DNA from: Candidatus Electrothrix gigas
Lineage (GTDB): Bacteria > Desulfobacterota > Desulfobulbia > Desulfobulbales > Desulfobulbaceae
NCBI GenBank assembly: GCA_022766165.1
Contig: QYLO01000028.1
Location: 1 to 39,504, forward strand
DNA: 39,504 nucleotides
Direction: 5' to 3'
The notes below the pieces were generated by a model. The model was not told the DNA's origin. It made no database searches and saw only the letters and a program-made list of their open reading frames with translations. Each line of letters begins with the position of its first letter. Within the stretch, counting starts at the first letter, position 1. Below, piece by piece: positions 17,443-25,659 of the stretch. A program made the position numbers and the translations under genes.

Positions 17443-19350
17443 TTACGACAGGCCCAAACCGGCCCGGCGTTCATCAATAATAGCTAACAGGGCCTTGACA
17501 GCTTTGTTCGGGTCCGGCTCAATAACAAAATACCCGCCTACCAGATCCTTTACGGTTGAGGTCAGGGTTTCAGCAACTAACTTACTGCCTAAAACCGGGG
17601 GAATCACACCAAGATGGGTTGGCAGTCCTCCAACCACAGCCCAGGTGCCAATGGCCACTGCCTTTTCCGTTGTTGCTTCTGGGGCAGAGGCAACAACCGG
17701 TAATTTGCTGATATCTACGCCCAGTTTATTGGCTATTGCCGTCGCAATATCCACAGCTCTGGGATTATCCACACAGGAACCTATATGAAGAACCGGGGGC
17801 AGGGGTGCTTCTAATCCTGCTGCCTCGCCAATAGCAGTCAGTACAGCAGCCAGACCTTCACCGGCATATTTTGTTGTTGCTTCCGAGGTCATGAAGCCGT
17901 GACGGGCATAGGCAGATGAAGCACAACCTGTTGCCATAATCAGGACATTTTCTGCCAGTAATCGCTTGACCATTTCCACATAGTTATAATCTTGCGGTAC
18001 TTTAACGGTATTGCAGCCAGCAAAGAGACAGATCCCCCGGATATTGCCTGCCACGATATTATCAATCAACGGCTTGAGTGGATCATCGGCATCAACCTTG
18101 GACAGGGCACCGATAATAGCTTCTGCGGAAAAACCGGCTATAGCTGTGGATGACTCGTGCGGGATACAGATCTTGTCCGGATTCCGGGATCTAAAACGTT
18201 CAATACCCTGCCGGATAATTGCCGTGGCACATTTGACAGCATTTTCTTCATCAAAGGGAATATGTTCAGCCCCAGGCATTTTGGCAATGGGCATGGTGGT
18301 GATAACCTTGGTATGAAAACACTCTGCGATAGTTGCCACAGCAGGCATGATACACTGATAGTCTACCACCATAGCATCCAGCACACCGGTCATAATCGCC
18401 ACTTCCTGGGAAATTGAGCTGGTTGCCAGCGGGATACCGTGGCGCATCAGGATTTCATTCCCTGTGCAGCAGATACCGACAACATTCAGTCCTTCAGAGG
18501 CTCCTGCTTTTTTAGCCTCAGTAATCAAGGCAGGGTCAGATGCGACCTGAGCAATAATATCGCTCAACAGCGGATTATGACCATGCAGGGCAATATTAAC
18601 GGCCTCTTCTCGGAGAACTCCTAGGTTTGCCTTGCTGATCACAGGCTGTGGCGTGCCAAAGATAATATCAGAAAGATCTGTGGCAAGATGACATGCTGTA
18701 TAATCAGCCACAGCACATTTCAGCCCGCCAAGGAGAATATTGATTGGATCAGCATCCACGCCATAGGTGGTTCGGTGCATGACTTCGGCAATAGAGCCGT
18801 CAATGCTGGTCGGGACAATGCCAAGCTTGTCACATGCCTCAATTCGGCCTGCGGTGACAGTGCTTGCAGCCCAAGTAAGGGGTTCGCCTTTATCGCCAAA
18901 TTCAGCCAAAGCCAGCTCAACAAGTTCCAAGGCTATTTTCTTGCTGGACCGGTCTTTTATCTCAATGCCACAACGAGCTGCCACTGCTTTCAACTTGTCT
19001 TTGTCCTTGATGGCGTAGTCTGGTGCCTGACCTGTCAGGGCTTTTTTTAAGGTATGCACCAGATGCAGGGCATGACCACTATGCGAGGCTGTTCCACCTG
19101 CTATTGCCCGTGCCAAACCTCGGGCAACAATGGTATCTGCTGTAGCTCCGCAAATTCCTCGGTCAGGGCCTTCGCCAAAGGGATCAATACGGCAGGGCCC
19201 CTGCATACAGTGGCGACAGCAAAGTCCCAGTTCGCCAAAACCACATTGCGGCTGCTGGGCCTCGTATCTGTCCCAAACAGTTTGGATTTGTGATCCTCCT
19301 TTATGGTTGTTAAGTACCTCTGTGACTGCTCTATCGGTTGATTGTGTCAT
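17443..19350 (-). CDS. cooS: anaerobic carbon monoxide dehydrogenase catalytic subunit
   Basis: CooS oxidises CO with water to CO2, two electrons and two protons at a Ni-Fe-S cluster. The 635-residue length is typical of the monofunctional enzyme. The N-terminal CGFGELGLCCRHCMQGPCRI (C36, C44, C45, C48, C53) and C67 supply the D and B clusters. C-cluster motifs follow: the conserved His in LHGHNPLL, GICCTGNE, DYQCIMPAV, FAGCNTVK, TGCASSAYARHG and HIGSCVDNPRA. All expected ligands appear to be present. No acsA/acsB or corrinoid-protein genes are nearby, so this is a stand-alone CODH paired with CooF and a flavoprotein, not part of an acetyl-CoA synthase complex. A CooC nickel-insertion gene is not in the window. 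An AAGAGA motif lies just before the ATG at 19350. Confidence 0.96.
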   Translation of the reverse strand: MTQSTDRAVTEVLNNHKGGSQIQTVWDRYEAQQPQCGFGELGLCCRHCMQGPCRIDPFGEGPDRGICGATADTIVARGLARAIAGGTASHSGHALHLVHTLKKALTGQAPDYAIKDKDKLKAVAARCGIEIKDRSSKKIALELVELALAEFGDKGEPLTWAASTVTAGRIEACDKLGIVPTSIDGSIAEVMHRTTYGVDADPINILLGGLKCAVADYTACHLATDLSDIIFGTPQPVISKANLGVLREEAVNIALHGHNPLLSDIIAQVASDPALITEAKKAGASEGLNVVGICCTGNEILMRHGIPLATSSISQEVAIMTGVLDAMVVDYQCIMPAVATIAECFHTKVITTMPIAKMPGAEHIPFDEENAVKCATAIIRQGIERFRSRNPDKICIPHESSTAIAGFSAEAIIGALSKVDADDPLKPLIDNIVAGNIRGICLFAGCNTVKVPQDYNYVEMVKRLLAENVLIMATGCASSAYARHGFMTSEATTKYAGEGLAAVLTAIGEAAGLEAPLPPVLHIGSCVDNPRAVDIATAIANKLGVDISKLPVVASAPEATTEKAVAIGTWAVVGGLPTHLGVIPPVLGSKLVAETLTSTVKDLVGGYFVIEPDPNKAVKALLAIIDERRAGLGLS

Positions 19351-19739
19351 GGAACGTTCTCTTTTTTCTGTTAAGGATTACTGATACTGTTCAGGATACT
19401 TCTGATATTGTATATATAAGGCCAAGATAATAAAAATAACAAAATATGAAGTTGACCAAGGAGTGAAGTCATCCAACACTTTTTTCTGTATATAGAAAAG
19501 TAGAATCAGGTAATGTGTACGTTAAAAAACATTTCTTATCAGAAATCCTTCAAAAGATCAATAGATACCAATGGTATTTTTTAAGAAGACCTTAACAAAA
19601 CAAGAGCAAAATATTCTGAAATAGTGTTGGATATACGGAAAAGTAAGTTGAAAAGGGTTTGGACAGCAACAATCTTGAGCCGTATGCTGCGTACAGATAA
19701 ACAACAGTAAGTAATAGTTTACAAGATTTTACAAAAGTT
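19351..19739. promoter_or_regulatory. divergent promoter region between cooS and livH
   Basis: These 389 AT-rich bases must carry the promoters for the CODH operon (minus) and livH (plus). A perfect short palindrome with 5-bp arms and a 3-base loop lies at 19565-19577. I looked for, and did not find, a clear CooA-type or FNR-type operator. No regulator gene is adjacent. Confidence 0.45.
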
Positions 19740-20654
19740 ATGGACTTTGATTTTGAATACCTGACAGAACTTTTTTTTAGTGGCCTGACCAGAGGGTCTA
19801 TCTACGCCCTCATCGCTTTGGGCTACACGATGGTCTACGGCATTATTGGTTTAATCAATTTTGCCCACGGTGAAATCTATATGATAGGCGCCTTTACCGC
19901 CTTTATCGTTGCCACAGTCCTCTCTATTTACGGTTTTCCTCCTTTTGCCGTGCTTATCCTGTCTGCTGTTGCCGCAATGATTTGGGCTGCAGCATACGGC
20001 TTTACCGTGGAAAAGTTGGCGTACAGACCTTTGCGGAATGCACCCCGTTTATCCCCTCTGATTTCCGCCATTGGCATGTCGATCTTTTTACAGAATTATG
20101 TTCTCTTGGCACAGAGTTCGGAATTTATCTCTTTTCCTGAACTGATTCCAGAGTTTGCCTTTTTGGAACCGTATGCCTATGTTATTGGGTCAACGGATTT
20201 TGTTATACTGGTCACCACGGCTGTGGTTATGGGGCTTTTGACTTGGCTGATTAAGTTCACCCGCTTAGGAAAGGCGATGCGGGCTACGGCCCAGGATAAG
20301 ACAATGGCCTTGTTGGTTGGTATTAATATTAATAATGTTATTGCAGCTACCTTTGTTATAGGCTCTGCCTTGGCTGCACTGGGTGGTCTGCTTATAGCCT
20401 CCCATGTAGGTCAAATTAATTTTTTCATTGGTTTTATTGCCGGGATTAAGGCATTTACCGCAGCGGTTCTGGGAGGGATAGGCTCTATCCCAGGAGCTGT
20501 GCTGGGCAGTTTTATTCTCGGCCTTACCGAAGCCTTTGCCACAGGATATGTATCCAGTGATTATGAAGACGTCTTTGCCTTTTCTCTGCTGGTGTTGATT
20601 TTGATTTTTCGACCTGCTGGTATTCTTGGTAAGGCGAGTGTAGAAAAGGTGTGA
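19740..20654 (+). CDS. livH: LivH-type branched-chain amino acid ABC transporter permease
   Basis: The 304-residue inner-membrane protein has about eight hydrophobic segments. It matches the LivH family through GLTRGSIYALIALGYTMVYGIIGLINFAHGEIYMIGAF at the N-terminus, RPLRNAPRLSPLISAIGMSIFLQN, RATAQDKTMALLVGININ, and the GGIGSIPGAVLGSFILGLTEAF block near the C-terminus. In known importers LivH pairs with LivM, two ATPases and a binding protein. Here none of these is adjacent: fabZ follows at 20788. Either the other subunits lie elsewhere or the operon has been broken. The ATG at 19740 lacks a good ribosome site. Confidence 0.92.
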   Translation: MDFDFEYLTELFFSGLTRGSIYALIALGYTMVYGIIGLINFAHGEIYMIGAFTAFIVATVLSIYGFPPFAVLILSAVAAMIWAAAYGFTVEKLAYRPLRNAPRLSPLISAIGMSIFLQNYVLLAQSSEFISFPELIPEFAFLEPYAYVIGSTDFVILVTTAVVMGLLTWLIKFTRLGKAMRATAQDKTMALLVGININNVIAATFVIGSALAALGGLLIASHVGQINFFIGFIAGIKAFTAAVLGGIGSIPGAVLGSFILGLTEAFATGYVSSDYEDVFAFSLLVLILIFRPAGILGKASVEKV

Positions 20655-20694
20655 AGCAGATGGTTCCTTTACCCTGAGCGATAAATAGGCTATG

Positions 20695-20718
20695 CTCTAT
20701 GCTGTACTCTATGCTGTA
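20695..20718 (+). repeat. perfect 12-bp tandem duplication
   Basis: The 12-base unit CTCTATGCTGTA occurs twice back to back (20695-20706, 20707-20718) and is flanked by partial copies. It lies between livH and fabZ and looks like slippage in noncoding DNA. Confidence 0.8.
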
Positions 20719-20787
20719 TACTGTATTATAAATTAAGCAGGTGATCCCCTGCCCTACCGTAAGATCATGAACAAGGAGAGAAGCTGA

Positions 20788-21249
20788 ATGAGTGAGGAAA
20801 AAAAGGTGCAGCCACCGCAGTTACCAATGGAGATGAAAGAAATTCTTGACCTCTTGCCGCACCGGTATCCTTTTATTATGTTGGATCGGGTCTTGAAGTT
20901 TGAAGCGAATAAGACAATAACCGGCTTAAAAAATGTTTCTATGGGAGAACCCTTTTTTCAGGGACATTTTCCAGGTGAGCCTGTTATGCCGGGCGTTTTA
21001 ATTCTTGAAGGGTTGGCCCAGGCCGGAGCAGTGTTGGCCTATCTTTCTGCTGAAGATATCGCTGGTAAGCTGGTATACTTTGCTGGCATGGATAAGGTTC
21101 GTTTTCGTCAAGTGGTGCGACCAGGCGATCAGTTGATCTATAAAGTTGAGTTAATTCGCAAAAAGACGAAACTCATCAAGGTGCAGAGTCGGGCGTATGT
21201 TGATGATGTGCTGGTTACGGAAGCACAACAACTGGCCACCTTTTCCTGA
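20788..21249 (+). CDS. fabZ: 3-hydroxyacyl-[acyl-carrier-protein] dehydratase FabZ
   Basis: This hot-dog-fold enzyme removes water from 3-hydroxyacyl-ACP in fatty acid synthesis. At 153 residues it has normal length. It contains LLPHRYPFIMLDRV near residue 25, the catalytic H60 in GHFPGEPVMPGVLILEGLAQAG, with E74 as the second catalytic residue. AAGGAGAG lies about 8 bases before the ATG. It precedes lpxA and lpxI, the common arrangement that links fatty acid and lipid A synthesis; both pathways use 3-hydroxyacyl-ACP. Confidence 0.96.
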   Translation: MSEEKKVQPPQLPMEMKEILDLLPHRYPFIMLDRVLKFEANKTITGLKNVSMGEPFFQGHFPGEPVMPGVLILEGLAQAGAVLAYLSAEDIAGKLVYFAGMDKVRFRQVVRPGDQLIYKVELIRKKTKLIKVQSRAYVDDVLVTEAQQLATFS

Positions 21250-21391
21250 TGTTTCTGATGTTCAGAATTTTTTTGTTTATTAACTCGACTGTTGGCCTGC
21301 TCTGGTCAGCAAAGCTTGTGGTAGATACACCCACCTTTAATTAGGTGCAACTTATAACTATTTATAAGAAAAAAAGTATCGGATTATTTAC

Positions 21392-22192
21392 ATGACTATA
21401 CATGCTACTGCCGTGGTTGATTCACAGGCGGAAATCCATGCAACCGCTTCCGTTGGCGCATATAGCGTTATCGGTCCCAATGTTTCTATTGGCCCTGATA
21501 CGGTTATTGATGCACATGTCGTCATCTCAGGTCATACCACGCTTGGGGCTGGAAATCATATTGGTTCTTTTTCTTCTCTCGGTACCCCGCCCCAAGATAT
21601 GCATTATCAGGATGAACCAACAGAGTTGATTATTGGAGAGGGGAATACTATACGAGAGTATGTCTCAATTCACCGGGGAACACCTTCTGATAGGGGAAAA
21701 ACAATTATTGGAAATAATAATATGTTGATGGCCTACTGTCATGTAGCGCATGACTGTGTTCTCCATGACCATGTTATCATGTCTAACGTGGCAACACTGG
21801 GCGGTCATGTTGAGGTGGGCAGTTATGCCAACCTTGGAGGCTTAGTGGCTGTCCATCAGTTCTGTCGGATAGGCGCATACACCTACGTTGGTGGCATGTC
21901 AGGCATTTCTCTGGATGTTCCGCCCTATGTTATTTTGACTGGAACCAGAAACAGAATGCGTATTGCCGGTGTGAATAAGATCGGTATGCGACGTAATGGC
22001 ATGTCACGAGAGGCGATCAATGATGTTGACGGTGCCTTTAGAATAATTTTTCGTTCCTCACCCCAGGTTCTGGTCAAAGAGGCTTTGGTCCAAGCAGTAC
22101 ATAACTTCCCTGATTCTCAAGAAGTAAGCATTCTGGTGGATTTTTTCCGGGAAAGCAAGCGTGGTGTGGTGAAACGTACTGAAGATAGCTAG
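21392..22192 (+). CDS. lpxA: UDP-N-acetylglucosamine acyltransferase LpxA
   Basis: LpxA starts lipid A synthesis by moving a 3-hydroxyacyl chain from ACP to UDP-GlcNAc. The 266-residue protein is a left-handed beta-helix of hexapeptide repeats (IHATASVGAYSVIGPNVSIGPDTVI...) followed by a helical C-terminus. The catalytic motif HVAHDC is present with H117 and H120, corresponding to H122 and H125 of the E. coli enzyme. Also visible are IREYVSIHRGT and HQFCRIGAYTYVGGMSG. It follows fabZ by 142 bases and precedes lpxI by 42, supporting one operon and a Gram-negative outer membrane. Confidence 0.96.
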   Translation: MTIHATAVVDSQAEIHATASVGAYSVIGPNVSIGPDTVIDAHVVISGHTTLGAGNHIGSFSSLGTPPQDMHYQDEPTELIIGEGNTIREYVSIHRGTPSDRGKTIIGNNNMLMAYCHVAHDCVLHDHVIMSNVATLGGHVEVGSYANLGGLVAVHQFCRIGAYTYVGGMSGISLDVPPYVILTGTRNRMRIAGVNKIGMRRNGMSREAINDVDGAFRIIFRSSPQVLVKEALVQAVHNFPDSQEVSILVDFFRESKRGVVKRTEDS

Positions 22193-22234
22193 TTGTTTGT
22201 AATATCGATATAATATCTGTGACCTCTCTTTTTT

Positions 22235-23068
22235 ATGTCAACACCAATCGGACTTGTTGCCGGAGGAGGACAGTTTCCTCTGCTTTTTGCCGAGGCTGCC
22301 CAACAACGAAACCGTAAGGTCGTTGCGGTCTGTCACCAGAATGAAACCCAAGCCGAGCTTGAGCAACGGGCGGATATCTCCTGCTGGGTAAAACTGGGGC
22401 AGTTGGGAAAGATTATTCGTTTTTTTCATGAACAGGGAGTGTCTGAGACCGTGTTCTGCGGCACAATCACCAAGACGCGGATGTTCAAGGATATTTTTCC
22501 TGATTTAAAAGGGTTGAGCCTGTGGAATAAGATTGATAAGCGGTTGGACGATGCCATTCTCCGAGCGGTTGCCAACACACTTGAGCAAGAGGGCATCAAG
22601 GTACTGGCCTCAACCTGCTATTTAGAGCATCTCTTTTTTCCCAAAGGAGTTTTAGGAAAGAAAAAGCCCAGCAAAGATCAACGGGCTGATATTGCTTTTG
22701 GCTGGAAGATTGCCCGTGACATAGGACGGTTGGATATCGGTCAATGTGTTGTTGTGCGTGCAGGAGCTGTTCTTGCCGTGGAAGCCATAGAAGGCACAGA
22801 TGCCGCCATTCGCCGCGGTGGAGAGCTGTCAGGCTCTGGGGCTGTTGTTGTGAAAAGGAAAAAGCCAGGTCAGGATTTTCGTTTTGATTTACCTGCCACA
22901 GGAACCAAAACCATTGAAACCCTCTCCTCGGTAAACGGTTCTGTGCTGGCTGTTGAGGCAGGCCAGTCGCTCCTCTTTGATCGTGAGGCAATGATTGCTG
23001 CTGCTGATCAAGCCGGTATTGTGGTGGTTGGCGTGGCAGAAGATAACAGGGGCAATTTGCGCTGGTAA
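22235..23068 (+). CDS. lpxI: UDP-2,3-diacylglucosamine pyrophosphatase LpxI
   Basis: LpxI hydrolyses UDP-2,3-diacylglucosamine to lipid X and UMP, replacing LpxH in many non-gammaproteobacteria. The 277-residue product starts IGLVAGGGQFPLLFAEAAQQR. It includes WVKLGQLGKIIRFF, FCGTITKTRMFKDIFPD, the DDAILRAVANTLEQEGI stretch, and C-terminal VVRAGAVLAVEAIEGTDAAIRRGG, all typical of the DUF1009 family. Its place after lpxA is the standard lpxA-lpxI neighbourhood. No lpxB follows in the window. Confidence 0.93.
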   Translation: MSTPIGLVAGGGQFPLLFAEAAQQRNRKVVAVCHQNETQAELEQRADISCWVKLGQLGKIIRFFHEQGVSETVFCGTITKTRMFKDIFPDLKGLSLWNKIDKRLDDAILRAVANTLEQEGIKVLASTCYLEHLFFPKGVLGKKKPSKDQRADIAFGWKIARDIGRLDIGQCVVVRAGAVLAVEAIEGTDAAIRRGGELSGSGAVVVKRKKPGQDFRFDLPATGTKTIETLSSVNGSVLAVEAGQSLLFDREAMIAAADQAGIVVVGVAEDNRGNLRW

Positions 23069-23195
23069 GGGGAAGTAAGAGGAGAAGCATCAATCTTTAA
23101 TTATTACGCTTTTTAACCCGTATTTAGCTAATAGAGCATTCTTTCTTCCTTTTGTTCCATCTCTGCCCGATTTTACCCTGTTTTCCTACTTTATC

Positions 23196-23210
23196 CGGGA
23201 AAAATTCCCG
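23196..23210. terminator. short hairpin after the lipid A operon
   Basis: Perfect 6-bp arms (23196-23201, 23205-23210) with a 3-base loop lie 128 bases after lpxI and upstream of the FmdE-like gene. It could end the lpx transcript; no T-run follows, so the assignment is tentative. Confidence 0.4.
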
Positions 23211-23343
23211 ACAAAATGAGGCAATCGCCTTATTGTTCGGGCATCCTCTCTCTGGTAGCCTGTCGTACCACAAATTTTAAACAGAAAATACATTTCGAGC
23301 AGTGCACTGCTGTCTGATCAATATCAAAGGAGAAATAAGACTC

Positions 23344-23883
23344 ATGTCTGAACAACAAGAAGACTGGAAACGATGCGTTGAATTTCATGGCCATACCTGT
23401 CCTGGTTTGGCTATAGGTTACCGGATTGCCCTTGCTGCCCAAAAACACTTACAGGCTCAATTTTCTCCAGATGAAGAGATAGTCTGCGTAACAGAGAATG
23501 ACTCCTGCAGTGTGGATGCAATTCAAGTACTGACTGGTTGTAGCATTGGCAAGGGCAACCTGATCTACCGGGATACGGGCAAGCAGGCATTCAGCTTTTA
23601 CAGCCGTAAGGACGGTCGCAAAGTCCGTCTCTTTTTTAAGATGCAGGGTAAGCGAGGCAGTCAAGCAGACAGAGATGCCTTTCAGGAAAAGATTCTCAAT
23701 GCCCCGGATGAAGAACTCTTTACTTTCACGGAGCCAGCTGACCTGCCCCCGAGCAAGGCCCGTCTCTTTACCAGTATTGTTTGTGAGGAATGCGGTGAGG
23801 CTGCCCCGGAACATAAAATTCGCTTACACCAAGGGAAAAAAGTCTGCCTGGGATGTTTTCCGGATTACTCCAGGGGGTGGTAA
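23344..23883 (+). CDS. FmdE/Tra5-like metal-associated protein
   Basis: I chose the ATG at 23344 because an AGGAG lies about 10 bases upstream and the product begins where family members begin. The 179-residue protein carries the FmdE signature FHGHTCPGLAIGYRIA near residue 13, TENDSCSVDAIQVLTGCSIGKGNL, and a C-terminal zinc-ribbon-like segment CEECGEAAPEHKIRLHQGKKVCLGC. The family (PF02663) was named for genes beside molybdenum formylmethanofuran dehydrogenase. In bacteria it is often near molybdopterin or metal-transport genes. Its biochemical role is not settled. A NUDIX hydrolase gene follows after 13 bases. No formylmethanofuran dehydrogenase lies nearby. Confidence 0.88.
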   Translation: MSEQQEDWKRCVEFHGHTCPGLAIGYRIALAAQKHLQAQFSPDEEIVCVTENDSCSVDAIQVLTGCSIGKGNLIYRDTGKQAFSFYSRKDGRKVRLFFKMQGKRGSQADRDAFQEKILNAPDEELFTFTEPADLPPSKARLFTSIVCEECGEAAPEHKIRLHQGKKVCLGCFPDYSRGW

Positions 23884-23896
23884 TAGAGCTTCATTG

Positions 23897-24370
23897 ATGG
23901 AGCAGACGCAAAGAACAGCAATGGATACAAGACAATGCTCTCGCTTGATGATTATCAACGAGCAAAAACAGCTCCTGCTCTTTCAATACAAGGACGAGCA
24001 TCATGCAGAGCCGTTCTGGGCGACTGCCGGTGGAGAACTCAGGCCGGGAGAGTCTTATCTTGAAGCGGCGAAACGGGAGCTGTACGAAGAAACCGGGCTG
24101 GACGATGCAATAGGCAGGATGGTGATGAAACGCAAAGAGGTCTTTGCTGTTGCCCGCTCAGTGCCTGCATTGTGGCGGGAACAATACTACCTGGTACAGT
24201 GTTCTTCACAAAAAACAGTCTTTGCCGCCGAGTGGACGGAAGAGGAAAAAAGCACCATACAGCAATGGAAGTGGTGGTCGCTTGAAGAAATGGACGGAAA
24301 AGCGCATTGCTTCAAGCCTGAATGTCTGCCTGAGCTTTTCGGGGAAATACTTTCTGATTCCGGAGCGTAA
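23897..24370 (+). CDS. NUDIX hydrolase
   Basis: The protein of about 157 residues contains a complete NUDIX box, GELRPGESYLEAAKRELYEETGL, matching Gx5Ex7REUxEExGU. It should therefore bind metal and cleave a nucleoside diphosphate linked to another group. An N-terminal strand region (RLMIINEQKQLLLFQY) and a C-terminal WWSLEEM segment are usual. The substrate cannot be told. I place the start at the ATG at 23897, 13 bases after the FmdE-like stop; the ATG at 23921 is an equally plausible alternative. The frame is open upstream inside the FmdE gene, but that part has no homology pattern. Confidence 0.85.
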   Translation: MEQTQRTAMDTRQCSRLMIINEQKQLLLFQYKDEHHAEPFWATAGGELRPGESYLEAAKRELYEETGLDDAIGRMVMKRKEVFAVARSVPALWREQYYLVQCSSQKTVFAAEWTEEEKSTIQQWKWWSLEEMDGKAHCFKPECLPELFGEILSDSGA

Positions 24371-24408
24371 TAAGGTGCATAGCGGGCGGTCATAAAGCTT
24401 TTTCTCGG

Positions 24409-24437
24409 TTGACAGAGGAGGTTTTGCCTTTTATTTT
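24409..24437 (+). promoter_or_regulatory. sigma70-type promoter candidate
   Basis: A perfect TTGACA (24409-24414) is followed after 17 bases by TATTTT (24432-24437). The pair lies about 50 bases before the ATG at 24488 and would drive the unknown/BRCT/methyltransferase/ABC-transporter series separately from the FmdE-NUDIX pair. Confidence 0.5.
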
Positions 24438-24487
24438 AAGCAAGTCAGCCAGTTTTCTGATTATTAATCATAATAAATGGGACAGAA

Positions 24488-25024
24488 ATGAGCCAGCACA
24501 CCCTTGATATTCTTCGGCGTCTTACTACTGATTCATCGCTTCGACAGACTCGTCTTCCAGAGCTATTGAAACCAGCGGAGGCTACCTACGCTGAGAGCTG
24601 GTTTATGTATGTGGGCAAGTGCTTCAATGATCCTCTTGACATCCGACTCACGGAACGCATAGTCGATGGAGAAAAGTCCCGTATATGGACACAGGGATCC
24701 GCATTCTCATTTCGTGAGGGAGACACTCTTTATGATACCCGAGATGCATATCAAGAGTGGGCCAAAGCAATGAAGAGCATTTCGTTGTGCGTACAGGTTA
24801 AACAGGCCATGCCAGCAGGCAGCATTGATGCGGATGGAGGTAAACGTTCTCCCGGTTCAGTCACAATTGACATTTTTAAACCAAATGAAGGACGGACCAA
24901 GCTCGTCAGCTATGGTCACTATACAATGTCGCAAGATAGTTTTGTTCATTTTCTTATTTCTGGGCCATCAGGAGACTTCGCTGCGAGACTGAAGGAGCAA
25001 TCCTCAACAATCGCTTCAATTTGA
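24488..25024 (+). CDS. hypothetical protein, first gene of the BRCT/methyltransferase/ABC series
   Basis: The 178-residue soluble protein has no signal peptide or membrane segment and no motif I recognise. It contains an aromatic AESWFMYVGKCFNDP segment near residue 35, a charged central part, and a C-terminal half with alternating strands (GSVTIDIFKPNEGRTKLVSYGHYTM) ending in a helix. The next gene, a BRCT protein, begins 17 bases after its stop, so the two are likely co-expressed. A good promoter candidate lies upstream. Function is unknown. Confidence 0.65.
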   Translation: MSQHTLDILRRLTTDSSLRQTRLPELLKPAEATYAESWFMYVGKCFNDPLDIRLTERIVDGEKSRIWTQGSAFSFREGDTLYDTRDAYQEWAKAMKSISLCVQVKQAMPAGSIDADGGKRSPGSVTIDIFKPNEGRTKLVSYGHYTMSQDSFVHFLISGPSGDFAARLKEQSSTIASI

Positions 25025-25041
25025 CCAAGACGGAGATGTAG

Positions 25042-25659
25042 ATGCGTAATCTTGCAAGCAACCGCCAGAAGAAACTCTTACGATTCTTTGGTATACACTT
25101 CAGTCCTAATATCAGCAGCGGCGCTGCCGGATGGGAAATAGCAAACTTACTCGCCGACGATGACCTTCGCGAATGGTGGCGAAAATACCTGTACCTCACA
25201 AAAGACTTCGATTCCGACACTGATCAACTCAAACCGTTTGATCAAGAAGAACTCAATGCTGTGGTCATTCCTGATGACTGGCACAGTTCTGATGAAAAGC
25301 AAAAGTTCAAAGATGAACTTATAGCAAACTTACTGGAAAACAATAACAATGCTCCTTACGATAATCCGCAGCCAGTAATCAATTTTTTAGATTCTACTTT
25401 TGCCTTCACAGGCAAATTTGACTTCGGCGCTCGCAGAGAATGCCAGAATGCTGTCGTGGGCCTTGGTGGCGTTGCATCTAACAAAATCAATGGCAATCTC
25501 GACTATCTGGTTATCGGCACTCAAGGTAGTCCTTGCTATAAACGCAGATCATACGGCATCAAGATCGAAAAAGCAATTCTGTCACGTCGCGAATTCGGGT
25601 CACCTTCAATCCTCTCTGAGGATCATTGGACAAAACTCTTACTGGAACAACAAATATGA
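25042..25659 (+). CDS. BRCT-domain protein
   Basis: The 205-residue product has two parts. The N-terminal part (about 1-60) starts RNLASNRQKKLLRFFGIHFSPNISSGAAGWEIANLL, a pattern seen in small domains of bacterial DNA-repair exonucleases. The C-terminal part (about 112-203) is a BRCT domain: FAFTGKFDFGARRECQNAVVGLGG, then NLDYLVIG and the closing SEDHWTKLL with the conserved tryptophan. BRCT domains bind phosphopeptides or DNA ends and in bacteria usually occur in LigA or DinG-like nucleases. A free-standing one hints at a DNA-associated role. Its stop overlaps the methyltransferase start as ATGA, showing translational coupling. Confidence 0.8.
   Translation: MRNLASNRQKKLLRFFGIHFSPNISSGAAGWEIANLLADDDLREWWRKYLYLTKDFDSDTDQLKPFDQEELNAVVIPDDWHSSDEKQKFKDELIANLLENNNNAPYDNPQPVINFLDSTFAFTGKFDFGARRECQNAVVGLGGVASNKINGNLDYLVIGTQGSPCYKRRSYGIKIEKAILSRREFGSPSILSEDHWTKLLLEQQI

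Noticed and set aside
19351..19739. CooA or FNR operator upstream of cooS
   Set aside because: I found no convincing match to either consensus; only one short palindrome is visible.
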